From NCBI GenBank assembly GCA_002730555.1, contig PCAM01000035.1:1-64000 (forward strand): 64,000 nt of DNA, in the 5' to 3' direction. Shown piece after piece: positions 25,174-33,790 of this stretch. The notes beneath the pieces were generated by a model. It had not been told where the DNA came from, ran no database searches, and worked only from the letters and a program-made list of their open reading frames with translations. Made by a program: the position numbers and the translations under genes. Source of the stretch: Chloroflexota bacterium. GTDB taxonomy: Bacteria; Chloroflexota; Dehalococcoidia; Lucifugimonadales; Lucifugimonadaceae. Position 1 is the first letter of the stretch. Every line of letters begins with the position of its first letter.

Positions 25174-26139
25174 ATGGGACATGTAATGGAAGCGACCGTA
25201 ATCAATCAGGCCCCGATCTGGAGGGGCTACGTCTGGCCGGTGTCGTTCGCTGCCTCCGTACTTGGGCTCGCGGTGGTCGCAGGATTCATCTGGAGGGACG
25301 GCGGGTTTCTGACCGCCAACATTCTCGATCTCCAGGGACAGTCCGAGGGCGAGATCGGCAAGTTTGGCGACAAGTTTCTGCCATTAGGTTTCGCCTTCAC
25401 CGTTGGTTTAGTAGCCACACTGAACCCCTGCGGATTCATCATGCTTCCCGCCTATCTGGGCCTGTACATAGGAACGGACGACGACGGCGGCTCGGCGACA
25501 AACACCGGCAAGTGGGACAAGCGTCTCCGCACGGCGCTCCTGACCTTTTTCCGCGAGATGCCGCGACGGCTGGCCAAGGCGGGGACGGTAAGTATCGCCG
25601 TTGGATTCGGGTTCATCGTTCTGTTCGGAATAGTTGGCCTAGTGATCACATCCGTGACGAACTCGATCGTGCAGTACTTTGACTGGATCGGCCTTGGTGT
25701 CGGAGTTTTGATGGGAGCAACGGCGGTCTACGTACTGGCCGGAGGGAAACTTTACAGCAACTTCGCGCAGAACACCGGGGCCAAGGTCGGCGATCCTCGA
25801 GATACGTCGCTTATCGGCTACTTCCTGTTTGGCATCAGCTACGCCGTCGCATCCCTTGGTTGCTCGCTTCCGCTTTTCCTGTCGGTCGTCGCTACCTCAA
25901 CGACCGGGAATTTCCTGTTCGGCGCATCACAGTTTGTGGCTTACGCCCTGGGCATGACGTTCATCTTCGCTGTGCTGACGTTGAGCGTTGCTCTCTTCAA
26001 AGGAGCGGTTATCAAGTGGATGCGGGTCGCCTTGCCATACGTCCAGTCGGCGTCCGCGGTGATGTTGCTGCTAGCGGGGGCGTACTTGATCTTCTACTGG
26101 CTGACGGTGGGCGGGCTGGCCGACTCGATCGCTTCTTAA
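25174..26139 (+). CDS. ccdA: CcdA-like thiol-disulfide transporter (DsbD transmembrane domain family)
   Basis: CcdA passes reducing equivalents from cytoplasmic thioredoxin across the membrane to periplasmic thioredoxin-like proteins, keeping apocytochrome c haem-site cysteines reduced. The 321-residue product has an extra N-terminal membrane helix, then the two diagnostic Cys helices: LNPCGFIMLPAYL and SLGCSLPLFLSV. Six or more membrane segments are visible. GGGGAGG lies 5 bases before the ATG at 25174. It sits 4 kb upstream of the ccmABC/E genes, and probably serves the same cytochrome c maturation route. No thioredoxin-like partner (ResA/CcmG) is adjacent. Confidence 0.85.
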   Translation: MGHVMEATVINQAPIWRGYVWPVSFAASVLGLAVVAGFIWRDGGFLTANILDLQGQSEGEIGKFGDKFLPLGFAFTVGLVATLNPCGFIMLPAYLGLYIGTDDDGGSATNTGKWDKRLRTALLTFFREMPRRLAKAGTVSIAVGFGFIVLFGIVGLVITSVTNSIVQYFDWIGLGVGVLMGATAVYVLAGGKLYSNFAQNTGAKVGDPRDTSLIGYFLFGISYAVASLGCSLPLFLSVVATSTTGNFLFGASQFVAYALGMTFIFAVLTLSVALFKGAVIKWMRVALPYVQSASAVMLLLAGAYLIFYWLTVGGLADSIAS

Positions 26140-26177
26140 GCAGACAGCTAATCCCTGACAGTTTCGCAGGATAGGCG

Positions 26178-26205
26178 TCGGGCGAATACCGATCCGCCCC
26201 TACAC
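26178..26205. repeat. Dispersed GGGCGaat...CCGCCCCTAC repeat
   Basis: TCGGGCGAATACCGATCCG followed by CCCCTACAC. Same plan as 13325-13352 and 45792-45840. It lies between the convergent ccdA and FAH genes. Confidence 0.4.
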
Positions 26206-26302
26206 GTGTTCAGGCATGTCGTTTATTCGCTCAGAAGCGCGCGCCTGCCATCCGGGTGTTTCGGGGCGGCATTTTCGCGTGTGGCCGATCGGACGAACCC
26301 GG

Positions 26303-27052
26303 TTAGTCGGAAATCGAGTTGTGGAGTTCGCCCAAGCCATCGATCTTTGTGACCAGGTTGTCGCCGGCCCGCAGGCGTGATGTCACGCCGGACGTGCCGG
26401 TGAAGACGATGTCCCCTGGCTCCAGGGTGTTGGTCCGCGAGATGAATGACAGGCACTCCTGCGTGCTGAAGATCATCTCTTGCGTGTTGCAGTTCTGAAC
26501 CTCTTCGTCATCAATTGTTACGACGATGTTCTTGCCGTGCGGGTCGTAGTCGGTCTCGATGAATGGGCCGATCGGCGAGAAGCTGTCGCTTCCCTTGGCG
26601 CGCCACCACGAGCGGTCACCGGACTGCCATTCCCGCGCGCTGATGTCGTGGCCGATCGTGTAGCCGAGCACGTAGCTCAGGGCGTCTTCGGCAGACACGT
26701 TGCGCATCCGGCGGCCGATGACGACGACCATCTCACCCTCCTCGTCCACCTTGCCGGCGTTGGCCGGGAGGGTGACAGTGCTGTCCGGGCCACAGATGGA
26801 GCTGGACGGCTTGAGGAAGGGCTCGGGCTGGGTCGGGGCAGGAGCTCCGCCGGTGTGGGAATGGAAGTTCACGGCCATGGCGTACACGTCGCCGGGGAGG
26901 ATCGGGGCGAGCAATTGCACCGAGGACAGGGGCGCGCTGGCGCCGGTCTCGGTGTACCGTCCGGTCGGCGGGCCAGAGATCTCGTTCACCGTGTCGCCGT
27001 CAAGGATTCCGTATGTGGCGTGGCCTCCGGTCGAGTACCTGACAAATTTCAT
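26303..27052 (-). CDS. Fumarylacetoacetate hydrolase (FAH) family protein
   Basis: FAH-fold enzymes cleave C-C bonds of acylpyruvates and related compounds, or decarboxylate or isomerise catabolic intermediates, using one Mg2+ or Mn2+. The 249-residue product shows the metal ligands in DEEGEMVVVIG (ExE) and GYTIGHDISARE (Asp), followed by KGSDSFSPIGPFI and the C-terminal PGDIVFTGTSGV. The length fits the short FAH-like class such as 2-hydroxyhepta-2,4-diene-1,7-dioate isomerase. Substrate is not inferable. ATG 27052 has GGAGAA upstream. Confidence 0.85.
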   Translation of the reverse strand: MKFVRYSTGGHATYGILDGDTVNEISGPPTGRYTETGASAPLSSVQLLAPILPGDVYAMAVNFHSHTGGAPAPTQPEPFLKPSSSICGPDSTVTLPANAGKVDEEGEMVVVIGRRMRNVSAEDALSYVLGYTIGHDISAREWQSGDRSWWRAKGSDSFSPIGPFIETDYDPHGKNIVVTIDDEEVQNCNTQEMIFSTQECLSFISRTNTLEPGDIVFTGTSGVTSRLRAGDNLVTKIDGLGELHNSISD

Positions 27053-27207
27053 TCGTGTTCTCCTGCGGGCCCGGGCGGGCCGCTATTTCTATTAGCGTGT
27101 TTCAGCGATGGGCGTAATTGGCGGCGCAAGTGTACTTCGGTGCTTGGTGCGTCGCTACCGGACGGTTCTACACTGGTCGCAAAATTAAATAAATCCAAGG
27201 AAACCGC

Positions 27208-28806
27208 ATGTTTGACCTGTTGATCAAGAACGGCACCGTTGTGGACGGAACTGGAGCGCCCGGGTATCCGGCCGACATCGGGATCACGGGCGACAGCATC
27301 ACGGTGGTCGGAAGTTTTGACGGCGAGGCTGAGCGGGCCATCGACGCCACCGGCCGCGTGGTGACTCCCGGGTTCATCGACCTGCACTGCCACAGCGACA
27401 TGTCGTTCCTGATCGATCCGTTGGCCGATTCCAAGCTGACGCAGGGCGTGACGCTGGAGTTGAACGGAAATTGCGGCATGAGCCCGTGTGCGCCACTTCA
27501 ATCTGAAGCTGCCAGGGAGGCGTTGGAGAACCGATTCTTCACCGCCGGCGCCAGGTTCACAACCGATTGGACCGATTTCGCCGGATACCTGGAGGCGCAG
27601 GAGAAGGCGAAGGGTGTGATCAACCAGGCGTTCCAGGTTGGACACGGCACGGTGCGCACCAATGTGCTGGGCATGGACGCCCGTGCGCCGTCGGTTGAAG
27701 AGCTTGAGCACATGAAACGGCTGGTTGCGGAGAGCATCGAGGCAGGTGCGATGGGTTTCGCCACAGGGTTGTTTTACGCGCCGGGCAGCTATTCGCTCAC
27801 GGACGAGGTGGTGGAGCTCGCGCAGGAAGCGGCGAAACGGGGTGTTGTTTACTCCAGCCACATTCGGTCTGAGTCCAACGACAGCGTCGGGCTACATGTC
27901 GCGGTAAACGAGGCGATCGAGGTGGGCCGACGCACCGGTGGCCGCATCCAGATGTCGCACGTGAAGGCGAAGGGTCCGCTCACATGGGGTCGTTCGGAAG
28001 AGATCCTTGAATTGCAGGCGCGCGCGCGCCGTGAGGGGATCGATGTCGCGGGCGATCAGTACCCGTATATAGCGTCCAGCACGTCTTTAACTGGCGGGGT
28101 GTTCCCGCGCTGGGCGCTGGCGGGTGGTCGGGACGCGACGCTGGAGATGATGGACGATTCCGATCTCCGTGCCCGGCTGCGGGAGGGGATCGACTGGAAT
28201 ATCAAGAGCTTCATGGGCTCGGCCGACCGCGTCTTGATGGCGGCGTATGGGCCGGATCACGGGCGTGAGGGGCAGCGGCTGGACGAGATCGCAGACGAGA
28301 TGGGGTGCGACCCGGCTGAGGCGGCGATCAAACTGTACGAGGGTGGCGATGCTTCGATCATCCAGTTTTCTCTGCGGGAAGATGACATGGCCCTGATTGC
28401 TCGCGACCCCTTTATTTCGGTTGCGTCCGACGGAAATTCTGTGCGGTCTGAGGGCCCTTTGTCGGGCGGCAAGCCGCACCCGCGCTCTTACGGTACGTTC
28501 TCCCGGTTCCTGTCCGAGATGCGGCGTAACAAGGGGCTGGTGTCGCTTGAGGAGGCGGTGCGCAAGATGTGCGCTCTGCCCGCTTCACGGTTGCAACTGA
28601 CACGCCGGGGTCGCGTGGTGCCCGGCTGTTACGCGGACGTGGTGGTGTTCAACCCCGACACGGTGCAGGACACGGCCACCTTCACGGATCCGCACAGCTA
28701 CAGCACGGGGATCGACGCGGTGGTGGTCAACGGGCAGGTGGCGCTGGAAAACGGCACGCCGACCGGCGTAACAGCCGGCCGGGTGGTGCGGAGCGTAGGG
28801 GGCTAA
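27208..28806 (+). CDS. N-acyl-D-amino-acid deacylase (D-aminoacylase family amidohydrolase)
   Basis: A 532-residue amidohydrolase that most resembles D-aminoacylases, which hydrolyse N-acyl-D-amino acids. Visible features: IKNGTVVDGTGAPGYPADIG, the metal motif DLHCHSDM, GNCGMSPC (the conserved Cys metal ligand of the family), HIRSES and HVKAKG with His ligands, and the catalytic Asp region SVASDGNSV. Start ATG 27208 is preceded by AAGGAAA. D-amino-acid derivatives occur in peptidoglycan-derived dissolved organic matter, so a scavenging role is plausible but inferred. Confidence 0.87.
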   Translation: MFDLLIKNGTVVDGTGAPGYPADIGITGDSITVVGSFDGEAERAIDATGRVVTPGFIDLHCHSDMSFLIDPLADSKLTQGVTLELNGNCGMSPCAPLQSEAAREALENRFFTAGARFTTDWTDFAGYLEAQEKAKGVINQAFQVGHGTVRTNVLGMDARAPSVEELEHMKRLVAESIEAGAMGFATGLFYAPGSYSLTDEVVELAQEAAKRGVVYSSHIRSESNDSVGLHVAVNEAIEVGRRTGGRIQMSHVKAKGPLTWGRSEEILELQARARREGIDVAGDQYPYIASSTSLTGGVFPRWALAGGRDATLEMMDDSDLRARLREGIDWNIKSFMGSADRVLMAAYGPDHGREGQRLDEIADEMGCDPAEAAIKLYEGGDASIIQFSLREDDMALIARDPFISVASDGNSVRSEGPLSGGKPHPRSYGTFSRFLSEMRRNKGLVSLEEAVRKMCALPASRLQLTRRGRVVPGCYADVVVFNPDTVQDTATFTDPHSYSTGIDAVVVNGQVALENGTPTGVTAGRVVRSVGG

Positions 28807-28940
28807 AACGGGGCCGGCCGGAGTCCAGAACGCCCGCCAGTGGCCGACACGCTCCAAGAGGTCTCGCCACCGTCGCGGCTGAGCCGGATGAAAGAGTTCT
28901 CGCCGATGAAGATCACTCCGCCCTAGTCGATGACGGTAGC
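28803..28940 (-). pseudogene. Fragment of an Asp-box (BNR-repeat) protein
   Basis: On the minus strand a short frame reads GGVIFIGENSFIRLS followed by RDGGETSW, an Asp-box (S-x-D-x-G-x-T-W-like) beta-propeller repeat, and ends at 28803. Just upstream the frame meets a TAG after MATVID. No longer coding region surrounds it. It looks like the C-terminal scrap of a Ycf48/sialidase-like protein. Confidence 0.35.
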
Positions 28941-29083
28941 CATAACTTGTTCCTAACGAGTGTCTGGACCAAGTTGCCGCAACAATCCTTTGGGTCGATG
29001 ATGGTAAGTGCCGTGAGATCGGTCGTACTTTACCTCCGTGACGCCACGTTCACGCATCGTCCAGATAATTCAGAAAGCGCATT

Positions 29084-30259
29084 TTGACCTACGACGTTGT
29101 AATCAAAAACGGGACCCTTATCGATCCGTCCCAAGATCTGCATGCGCGGCGTGACGTGGCCATCGCCGGCGGACGGATTGTGGCCGTCGAAGAGCACGTC
29201 TCGGATAACGACACCCACGACGTGATCGAGGCCGACGGCCTTCTGGTGCTGCCCGGGTTGGTGGATCTTCACGTGCACGTGTGGTGGGGAGTCGCCCATC
29301 TCGCTATCGACGCCGACGCACACTCGCTGTCCCGGGGCGCGACAACTATCGTTGACGCGGGATCTGCGGGCGCTAACACGATGGCCGGGTTCCGGCGCTA
29401 CGTGATCGACCGGGTTGACGGTCGGACCCTGGCGTTTCTGCATATCTCCGGCATGGGTCAACTCGATAACGAGATCGGCGAGCTTGAGGACATCCGCTGG
29501 GCGCGCGTGGATAAGGCGGTCGAGGCGGCGAAGCTCCACCCGGACGTGATCGTTGGCGTGAAAGTGCGGTTGACCGAGGGCATCGTAGGAAAGAACGACC
29601 TCGTTGCGCTTGACCGTGCGATCGAGGCCGCCGAATACTTGGATAAGCCCGTGATGATCCACATCGGCGGGACGAGCCACGATATCGAGGAGATTCTGGG
29701 ACAATTGCGCGGCGGCGACATCGTGACACACAGCTTCACGGCCAACCCGCCGGGCATCGTCACCGATGCCGGGGCGGTGGTTCCTGCGGCGCTTGAGGCG
29801 CGTGCGCGCGGCGTGGTCTTTGACGTGGGGCATGGAGCTGGGAGCTTTGGTTTCAACGTGGCGGAGGCGGCCATGGAACACAACTTCACCCCGACCACGG
29901 TGTCGAGTGATGTGCACAGATACAACGTCCGCGGGCCGGTGTACGACCTGGCGACGACGCTCTCCAAGTTCCTGCATCTGGGGTTGTCGTTGGATGAGGT
30001 GGTACGGCTCGCCACGTACGCGCCGGCAAACGCGGTTGGACGGGGCGATCAGTTCGGTACGCTCAAGGTCGGGGCGGATGCGGATGTCAGCGTGATGCGC
30101 ATGGAGGAGGGGTCGTTCAAGTTCACGGACGCCCCGGGCGATGTGCGCATCGGTGACAGGCTGCTCGTACCGGTAGTTACGCTTCGCGCCGGACGCCGAC
30201 ATGCGCCCACATACGGTGTGCATCCTGATCTGCTCGACCACCAACACTCTCACGCATGA
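29084..30259 (+). CDS. Amidohydrolase/deacetylase family metallohydrolase
   Basis: A 391-residue dihydroorotase-like amidohydrolase of the AHA_3915/EF0837 group (putative deacetylases). Ligands are visible: DLHVHVWWG (HxH), the carbamylated-Lys position in VGVKVRL, His in MIHIGG and THSF, and the Asp in SSDVHRYN. Some relatives act on acetylated amino-acid derivatives; the substrate here is unknown. The start is TTG 29084. Its stop overlaps the ccmA start by 4 bases (ATGA), so it is probably cotranscribed with the cytochrome c maturation genes, an unexpected link. Confidence 0.82.
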   Translation: MTYDVVIKNGTLIDPSQDLHARRDVAIAGGRIVAVEEHVSDNDTHDVIEADGLLVLPGLVDLHVHVWWGVAHLAIDADAHSLSRGATTIVDAGSAGANTMAGFRRYVIDRVDGRTLAFLHISGMGQLDNEIGELEDIRWARVDKAVEAAKLHPDVIVGVKVRLTEGIVGKNDLVALDRAIEAAEYLDKPVMIHIGGTSHDIEEILGQLRGGDIVTHSFTANPPGIVTDAGAVVPAALEARARGVVFDVGHGAGSFGFNVAEAAMEHNFTPTTVSSDVHRYNVRGPVYDLATTLSKFLHLGLSLDEVVRLATYAPANAVGRGDQFGTLKVGADADVSVMRMEEGSFKFTDAPGDVRIGDRLLVPVVTLRAGRRHAPTYGVHPDLLDHQHSHA

Positions 30260-31023
30260 CCTCTTCTACCCAAGAAGCTCCGGCACGGGATTCCGGATCC
30301 GGCGTACTCGCAATCGAGGCGGTTCGGTTGGAGAAGTCGTTCGGAAACGCCGCCGTTTTGCGCGGCCTGGATATGACCGTGCGCGATGGTGAAGTCGTGG
30401 CCGTCTTCGGCGCCAACGGGGTTGGAAAATCCACCCTGTTGCGTGTGCTTACCACCCTCACCCGGCTCGATCACGGCACGATATCTGTTTACGGTAGCGA
30501 CCTGTCCCGCCGACCGGAGATCGCTCGGCTGTTACTTGGAGCCGTCCTTCACTCGCCGATGCTTTACGGCGACCTGACGGTGAAGGAGAACCTGAGCTTC
30601 TTCGGCAAGATGTTCCGGGTTCCGAGGCTGGCCGATCGAGTATCCGAGTTGGCGGACCGCATGGGACTCACGCCGAGGCTGGATCAGAAAGTGCGGGAGC
30701 TATCGCACGGGTATCAGAAGCGTGCGGCGCTGGCCCGGACGTTGCTACATCGACCCAGACTGCTGTTGCTTGACGAGGCCGAGACGGGGTTGGACGAGTC
30801 GGCGCGGGTGATCCTGGATGGCGTGATCTCGGAGCACCGGGCCGCCGGACGCGCTGTGGTGATGACGACGCACTCGATAGAGAGAGGCATCGCCGGGGCG
30901 GATCGGGTGCTGGTGCTGGCGGGCGGGCGGATCGCGCTGGACCGTCCGTCTTCTCAGGTGACGCCGAACGACGTTACGGGGTTGTACGGCGACCTTTCTT
31001 CCCCGGGGTCGGGTGATGCCTGA
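30256..31023 (+). CDS. ccmA: Haem-exporter-type ABC ATPase CcmA
   Basis: CcmA is the ATPase of the CcmABCD complex that releases holo-CcmE from CcmC in System I cytochrome c maturation. The 255-residue protein has Walker A GANGVGKST, signature LSHGYQKR, Walker B LLLLDE and the switch His in MTTHSIERG. It is followed by the CcmB-like permease with a 1-base stop/start overlap, and CcmC and CcmE genes downstream support the assignment over a generic ABC-2 ATPase. Confidence 0.88.
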   Translation: MTSSTQEAPARDSGSGVLAIEAVRLEKSFGNAAVLRGLDMTVRDGEVVAVFGANGVGKSTLLRVLTTLTRLDHGTISVYGSDLSRRPEIARLLLGAVLHSPMLYGDLTVKENLSFFGKMFRVPRLADRVSELADRMGLTPRLDQKVRELSHGYQKRAALARTLLHRPRLLLLDEAETGLDESARVILDGVISEHRAAGRAVVMTTHSIERGIAGADRVLVLAGGRIALDRPSSQVTPNDVTGLYGDLSSPGSGDA

Positions 31024-31697
31024 TGGGCGCATCGCTGGCTACTGTCTGGACCCTGGCGCGGAAAGATCTGCTGCTGGAGCTTCGGTCGCGCGACATCGTG
31101 CTCGCGATCGTCGTGTTCGCCCTGCTCGTGATCACGATCTTTACGTTTGCGGTAGAACTCACACCGTCCCGTTCAATGGACGTCGGCCCGGGCGTGCTGT
31201 GGGCGGCGGTGGCGTTCGCCGGGGTTCTGGGGCTGAACCGCTCGTTTGCCATGGAAGCGGAGGGCGACACGCTTGACGGGCTGATGCTAACGCCGGTGAG
31301 CCGGGATCTGATCTTCTTCGGCAAGATGCTCGGCAACTTCATCTTTATCACGATCGCCGAAATAGTGATCTTCCCAGTGTTTGAGGCGCTGTTCAACATC
31401 AGCGTATTGCAGGTTGAAACGATCGTGATCGCACTGCTTGCGAGCATCGGTTTCTCTGCGGTAGGGACGGCTTTCGCCGCTGTGTCCGTACGGGTGCGGT
31501 CACGGGAGATCATGCTGCCGCTGCTGTTCCTGCCAGCGTCCGTCCCGCTGATCATGGCGGCCGTGGAGTCGACCTCGGTTGTGGTTAACGGCGGGAGTTG
31601 GTCCGCCTTCAGCGACTGGCTGCAGCTGGCGATCGCATTTGACGTGATCTTTGTCATCGCATCCGCAGTGCTCTTCCAGTTCGCACTGGAAAATTGA
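31023..31697 (+). CDS. ccmB: Haem-exporter permease CcmB
   Basis: CcmB is the membrane subunit partnering CcmA. The 224-residue protein has about six hydrophobic helices and the typical beginning TLARKDLLLELRSRD, followed by TLDGLMLTPVSRD in the first cytoplasmic loop, a recurrent CcmB feature. It starts at ATG 31023, overlapping the ccmA stop. A 183-base gap separates it from ccmC. Confidence 0.88.
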   Translation: MGASLATVWTLARKDLLLELRSRDIVLAIVVFALLVITIFTFAVELTPSRSMDVGPGVLWAAVAFAGVLGLNRSFAMEAEGDTLDGLMLTPVSRDLIFFGKMLGNFIFITIAEIVIFPVFEALFNISVLQVETIVIALLASIGFSAVGTAFAAVSVRVRSREIMLPLLFLPASVPLIMAAVESTSVVVNGGSWSAFSDWLQLAIAFDVIFVIASAVLFQFALEN

Positions 31698-31880
31698 ACC
31701 CCACGAGGTGGTTGTAACGAGGCTGGGCGGCTATTTGGATCGCGAAGAGAACCGTCGGGAGTAGCCCTGACCAGGCGGCATCGCGGGGCCGACACTCCGT
31801 GGAATTACGATGGCGCGAGGAACCGTTCGTGATAGACTGCACACAGTCCCAGCCGATTCACGGCGGAAGAAAAAAGAGCG

Positions 31881-32633
31881 ATGACTGCCCTTCGTAACAT
31901 ACGTTTGGTCTGGCTCGGCCTCACGGCCGGCTTGATGGCCCTGACCCTGTGGATGATTTTCCTCTGGGTGCCTACCGAAATTAACCAGGGCAACATCCAG
32001 CGATCCCTTTATTTCCACGTCCCGGTCGCCTGGACCGCGATGATCGCCATCCTGCTGATCGCGGTCGCCAGTGTCGCCTACCTGAAGACGCGTGACGAGA
32101 AGTGGGATCGGCTTGCTGTTGCGGGAGCGGAAACCGGGATTATCTTCGCTGCACTGATGCTGATCACGGGCATGGTGTGGGCCAAGCCGGTATGGGGCGT
32201 GTGGTGGACGGGCGAGGCGAAACTGACCACCACGCTGATCCTGTTCTTCATCTACGTGGCGTACCTGATGTTCCGTGCCTACTTCCCGCCGGGCGAGCAG
32301 CGACGGCGGCTGGCGGCGATCATCGGGGTGATGGGCGCGGTGGACACGCCAATCATCTACTACGGAGCACAACTCTGGGAGCGTGCCCACCCGGCGGCGG
32401 TGGTCGGGCCATTGTCCGAGTCCGACAGCAGTGTGGACGGCCCGATCGGCCTCACGTTAATGGTCGCCACCCTGACTTTCTCCGCCCTGTTTGTGTACGT
32501 GGCCAGTGAGAGATACCGGCTGCGCAAGCAGGAGGACGAGGTGACGGCGCTTCGCAGAACGATATCGCTTCTACCACCCCGATCCGCCAGTTCAACCGAC
32601 GTAACGAGCGGCGTCCCGGTCGGAGGCGCTTAA
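31881..32633 (+). CDS. ccmC: Haem lyase/chaperone-loading protein CcmC
   Basis: CcmC binds haem in the membrane and attaches it to CcmE. The 250-residue product has six helices and the first conserved His in SLYFHVPVAWTA and the second in LWERAHPA. The periplasmic tryptophan-rich loop that normally reads WGxWWxWDxRLT is here WGVWWTGEAKLT, so the Trp-Asp pair of the WWD-type motif is replaced by Gly-Glu. The downstream CcmD-like and CcmE genes support the name. The start ATG 31881 follows a purine-rich AAGAAAAAAGAG stretch. Confidence 0.88.
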   Translation: MTALRNIRLVWLGLTAGLMALTLWMIFLWVPTEINQGNIQRSLYFHVPVAWTAMIAILLIAVASVAYLKTRDEKWDRLAVAGAETGIIFAALMLITGMVWAKPVWGVWWTGEAKLTTTLILFFIYVAYLMFRAYFPPGEQRRRLAAIIGVMGAVDTPIIYYGAQLWERAHPAAVVGPLSESDSSVDGPIGLTLMVATLTFSALFVYVASERYRLRKQEDEVTALRRTISLLPPRSASSTDVTSGVPVGGA

Positions 32634-32639
32634 CTAACA

Positions 32640-33173
32640 ATGCACAAAATCATCGTCACGTTTCTCCTAACCCTGTCCGTCCTCGCCCTGCCCGGTGTCG
32701 CGCTGGCGCAGTCGGCGGCATCGTCGACAAAGGCTCCGGACGGCAACATCAGCGGGGTGATCACGGTCATCCAGGTTGCGAACACAAGGCTTGTCGGTTT
32801 CCTGTTGTCGACAAAGGACGGCGAGCTTGTCGAGGTGGCCGTACACGACGCCACAAGGTTCGGACTTGAGAACGCGGCCGGTGATCGTTGGGAATCCGAA
32901 CTGGGCGCAGACCCACCGGAGACGTTGGTCCGTATCACGGACCAACGGGAACGGTTCGCTCCCGTCACGGTTACTGTCAGTGACGGCGTGGCGAGCGCCG
33001 TGGTGGACCGGGAACAGGGCGATCTGGAACGTAATATGGGATTTTTGTTCGCCATTTACTTCGTGACGTGGGCAGGTTTCTTCGCCTACATATTTATCGT
33101 GTCACGCAGGCAGAGCGACCTGGCGAAAGAGATCGACGCCCTCAAAAGGCAGGTCGTCGGTTCCGCGGGATAA
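32640..33173 (+). CDS. CcmD-like protein fused to an exported beta-rich domain
   Basis: Residues 1-24 are a signal peptide (VLALPGVALAQS end). Residues 30-135 form a beta-rich domain resembling a small OB-like fold (GNISGVITVIQVANTRLVGF). The last 45 residues contain one membrane helix, FLFAIYFVTWAGFFAYIFIV, followed by the basic/amphipathic tail SRRQSDLAKEIDALKRQV. That helix-plus-tail plan is what CcmD alone looks like (about 60 residues), and the gene sits exactly where ccmD belongs, between ccmC and ccmE. I infer a CcmD carrying an extra extracytoplasmic domain. The domain's role is unknown. Confidence 0.6.
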   Translation: MHKIIVTFLLTLSVLALPGVALAQSAASSTKAPDGNISGVITVIQVANTRLVGFLLSTKDGELVEVAVHDATRFGLENAAGDRWESELGADPPETLVRITDQRERFAPVTVTVSDGVASAVVDREQGDLERNMGFLFAIYFVTWAGFFAYIFIVSRRQSDLAKEIDALKRQVVGSAG

Positions 33174-33183
33174 CAGGGAATAC

Positions 33184-33705
33184 ATGAACCAGTATGACGA
33201 CCCGATAACCAACGGGGGTCCAGAGGGATCGGCAACGGCCACGACGTTGTTCACGCCGCGCGTCACAATCGCTGTGGCGCTGGTGCTGTTTGTGGGCGCT
33301 CTCGGCTACTGGGTGTTCACCACGTTTTCCAGCGCGACCGTGTATTACATGTCCGTGTCCGAGATCGAGGCCGGGGGACCGACCGCCCCTGATGAATTGA
33401 TCCGTCTCTCCGGAAAACTGGTAGTGGAGTCTTTCGTCCGGCAACCAAACGGGCTGGACGCCCGATTTGAGATCCAGGACGAGGCCGGCGACGTCCTGGG
33501 CGTGGACTACTCGGGAGAGATCGGGCAGGTCTTTTTCAACCCGCACTCGGTGATCGATCTTGAGGGTCGGTATTCGGATGAGGGCGTGTTTGTCACGGAT
33601 CACCTGGTGATCAAATGCCCGTCGAAGTTCCGCACCGAGGCGGAGCGTGACGAACTTGAGGGCGGTACCGGGACCGCTCCTTACCAGGTGGTGATTGACG
33701 CCTGA
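33184..33705 (+). CDS. ccmE: Cytochrome c maturation haem chaperone CcmE, Cys-type variant
   Basis: CcmE carries haem covalently from CcmC to the CcmF/H lyase. The 173-residue protein has one N-terminal membrane anchor (VTIAVALVLFVGALGYWVF) and an OB-fold periplasmic domain (YYMSVSEIEAGG, LIRLSGKLV, VDYSGEIG). In E. coli the haem-binding His is in a HxxxY motif. Here the corresponding position is Cys in KCPSKF, a CxxxY-like variant in which Tyr is also replaced by Phe. Cys-type CcmE proteins are known from archaea and some anaerobes. The C-terminal tail is Glu/Gly-rich. Follows the CcmD-like gene after 10 bases. Confidence 0.85.
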   Translation: MNQYDDPITNGGPEGSATATTLFTPRVTIAVALVLFVGALGYWVFTTFSSATVYYMSVSEIEAGGPTAPDELIRLSGKLVVESFVRQPNGLDARFEIQDEAGDVLGVDYSGEIGQVFFNPHSVIDLEGRYSDEGVFVTDHLVIKCPSKFRTEAERDELEGGTGTAPYQVVIDA

Positions 33706-33790
33706 TGTCTAACCCACGATCAGCGCCGATCAACGGTGTTTCGCTACGCTCCGTGACGAACTACTGGGCGCTATATATACTCCGAATCCC

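Noticed and set aside
29030-30253. Minus-strand frame (407 codons) opposite the amidohydrolase
   Set aside because: The plus-strand frame carries all amidohydrolase metal ligands; the minus product is Arg/His-rich with no motif.
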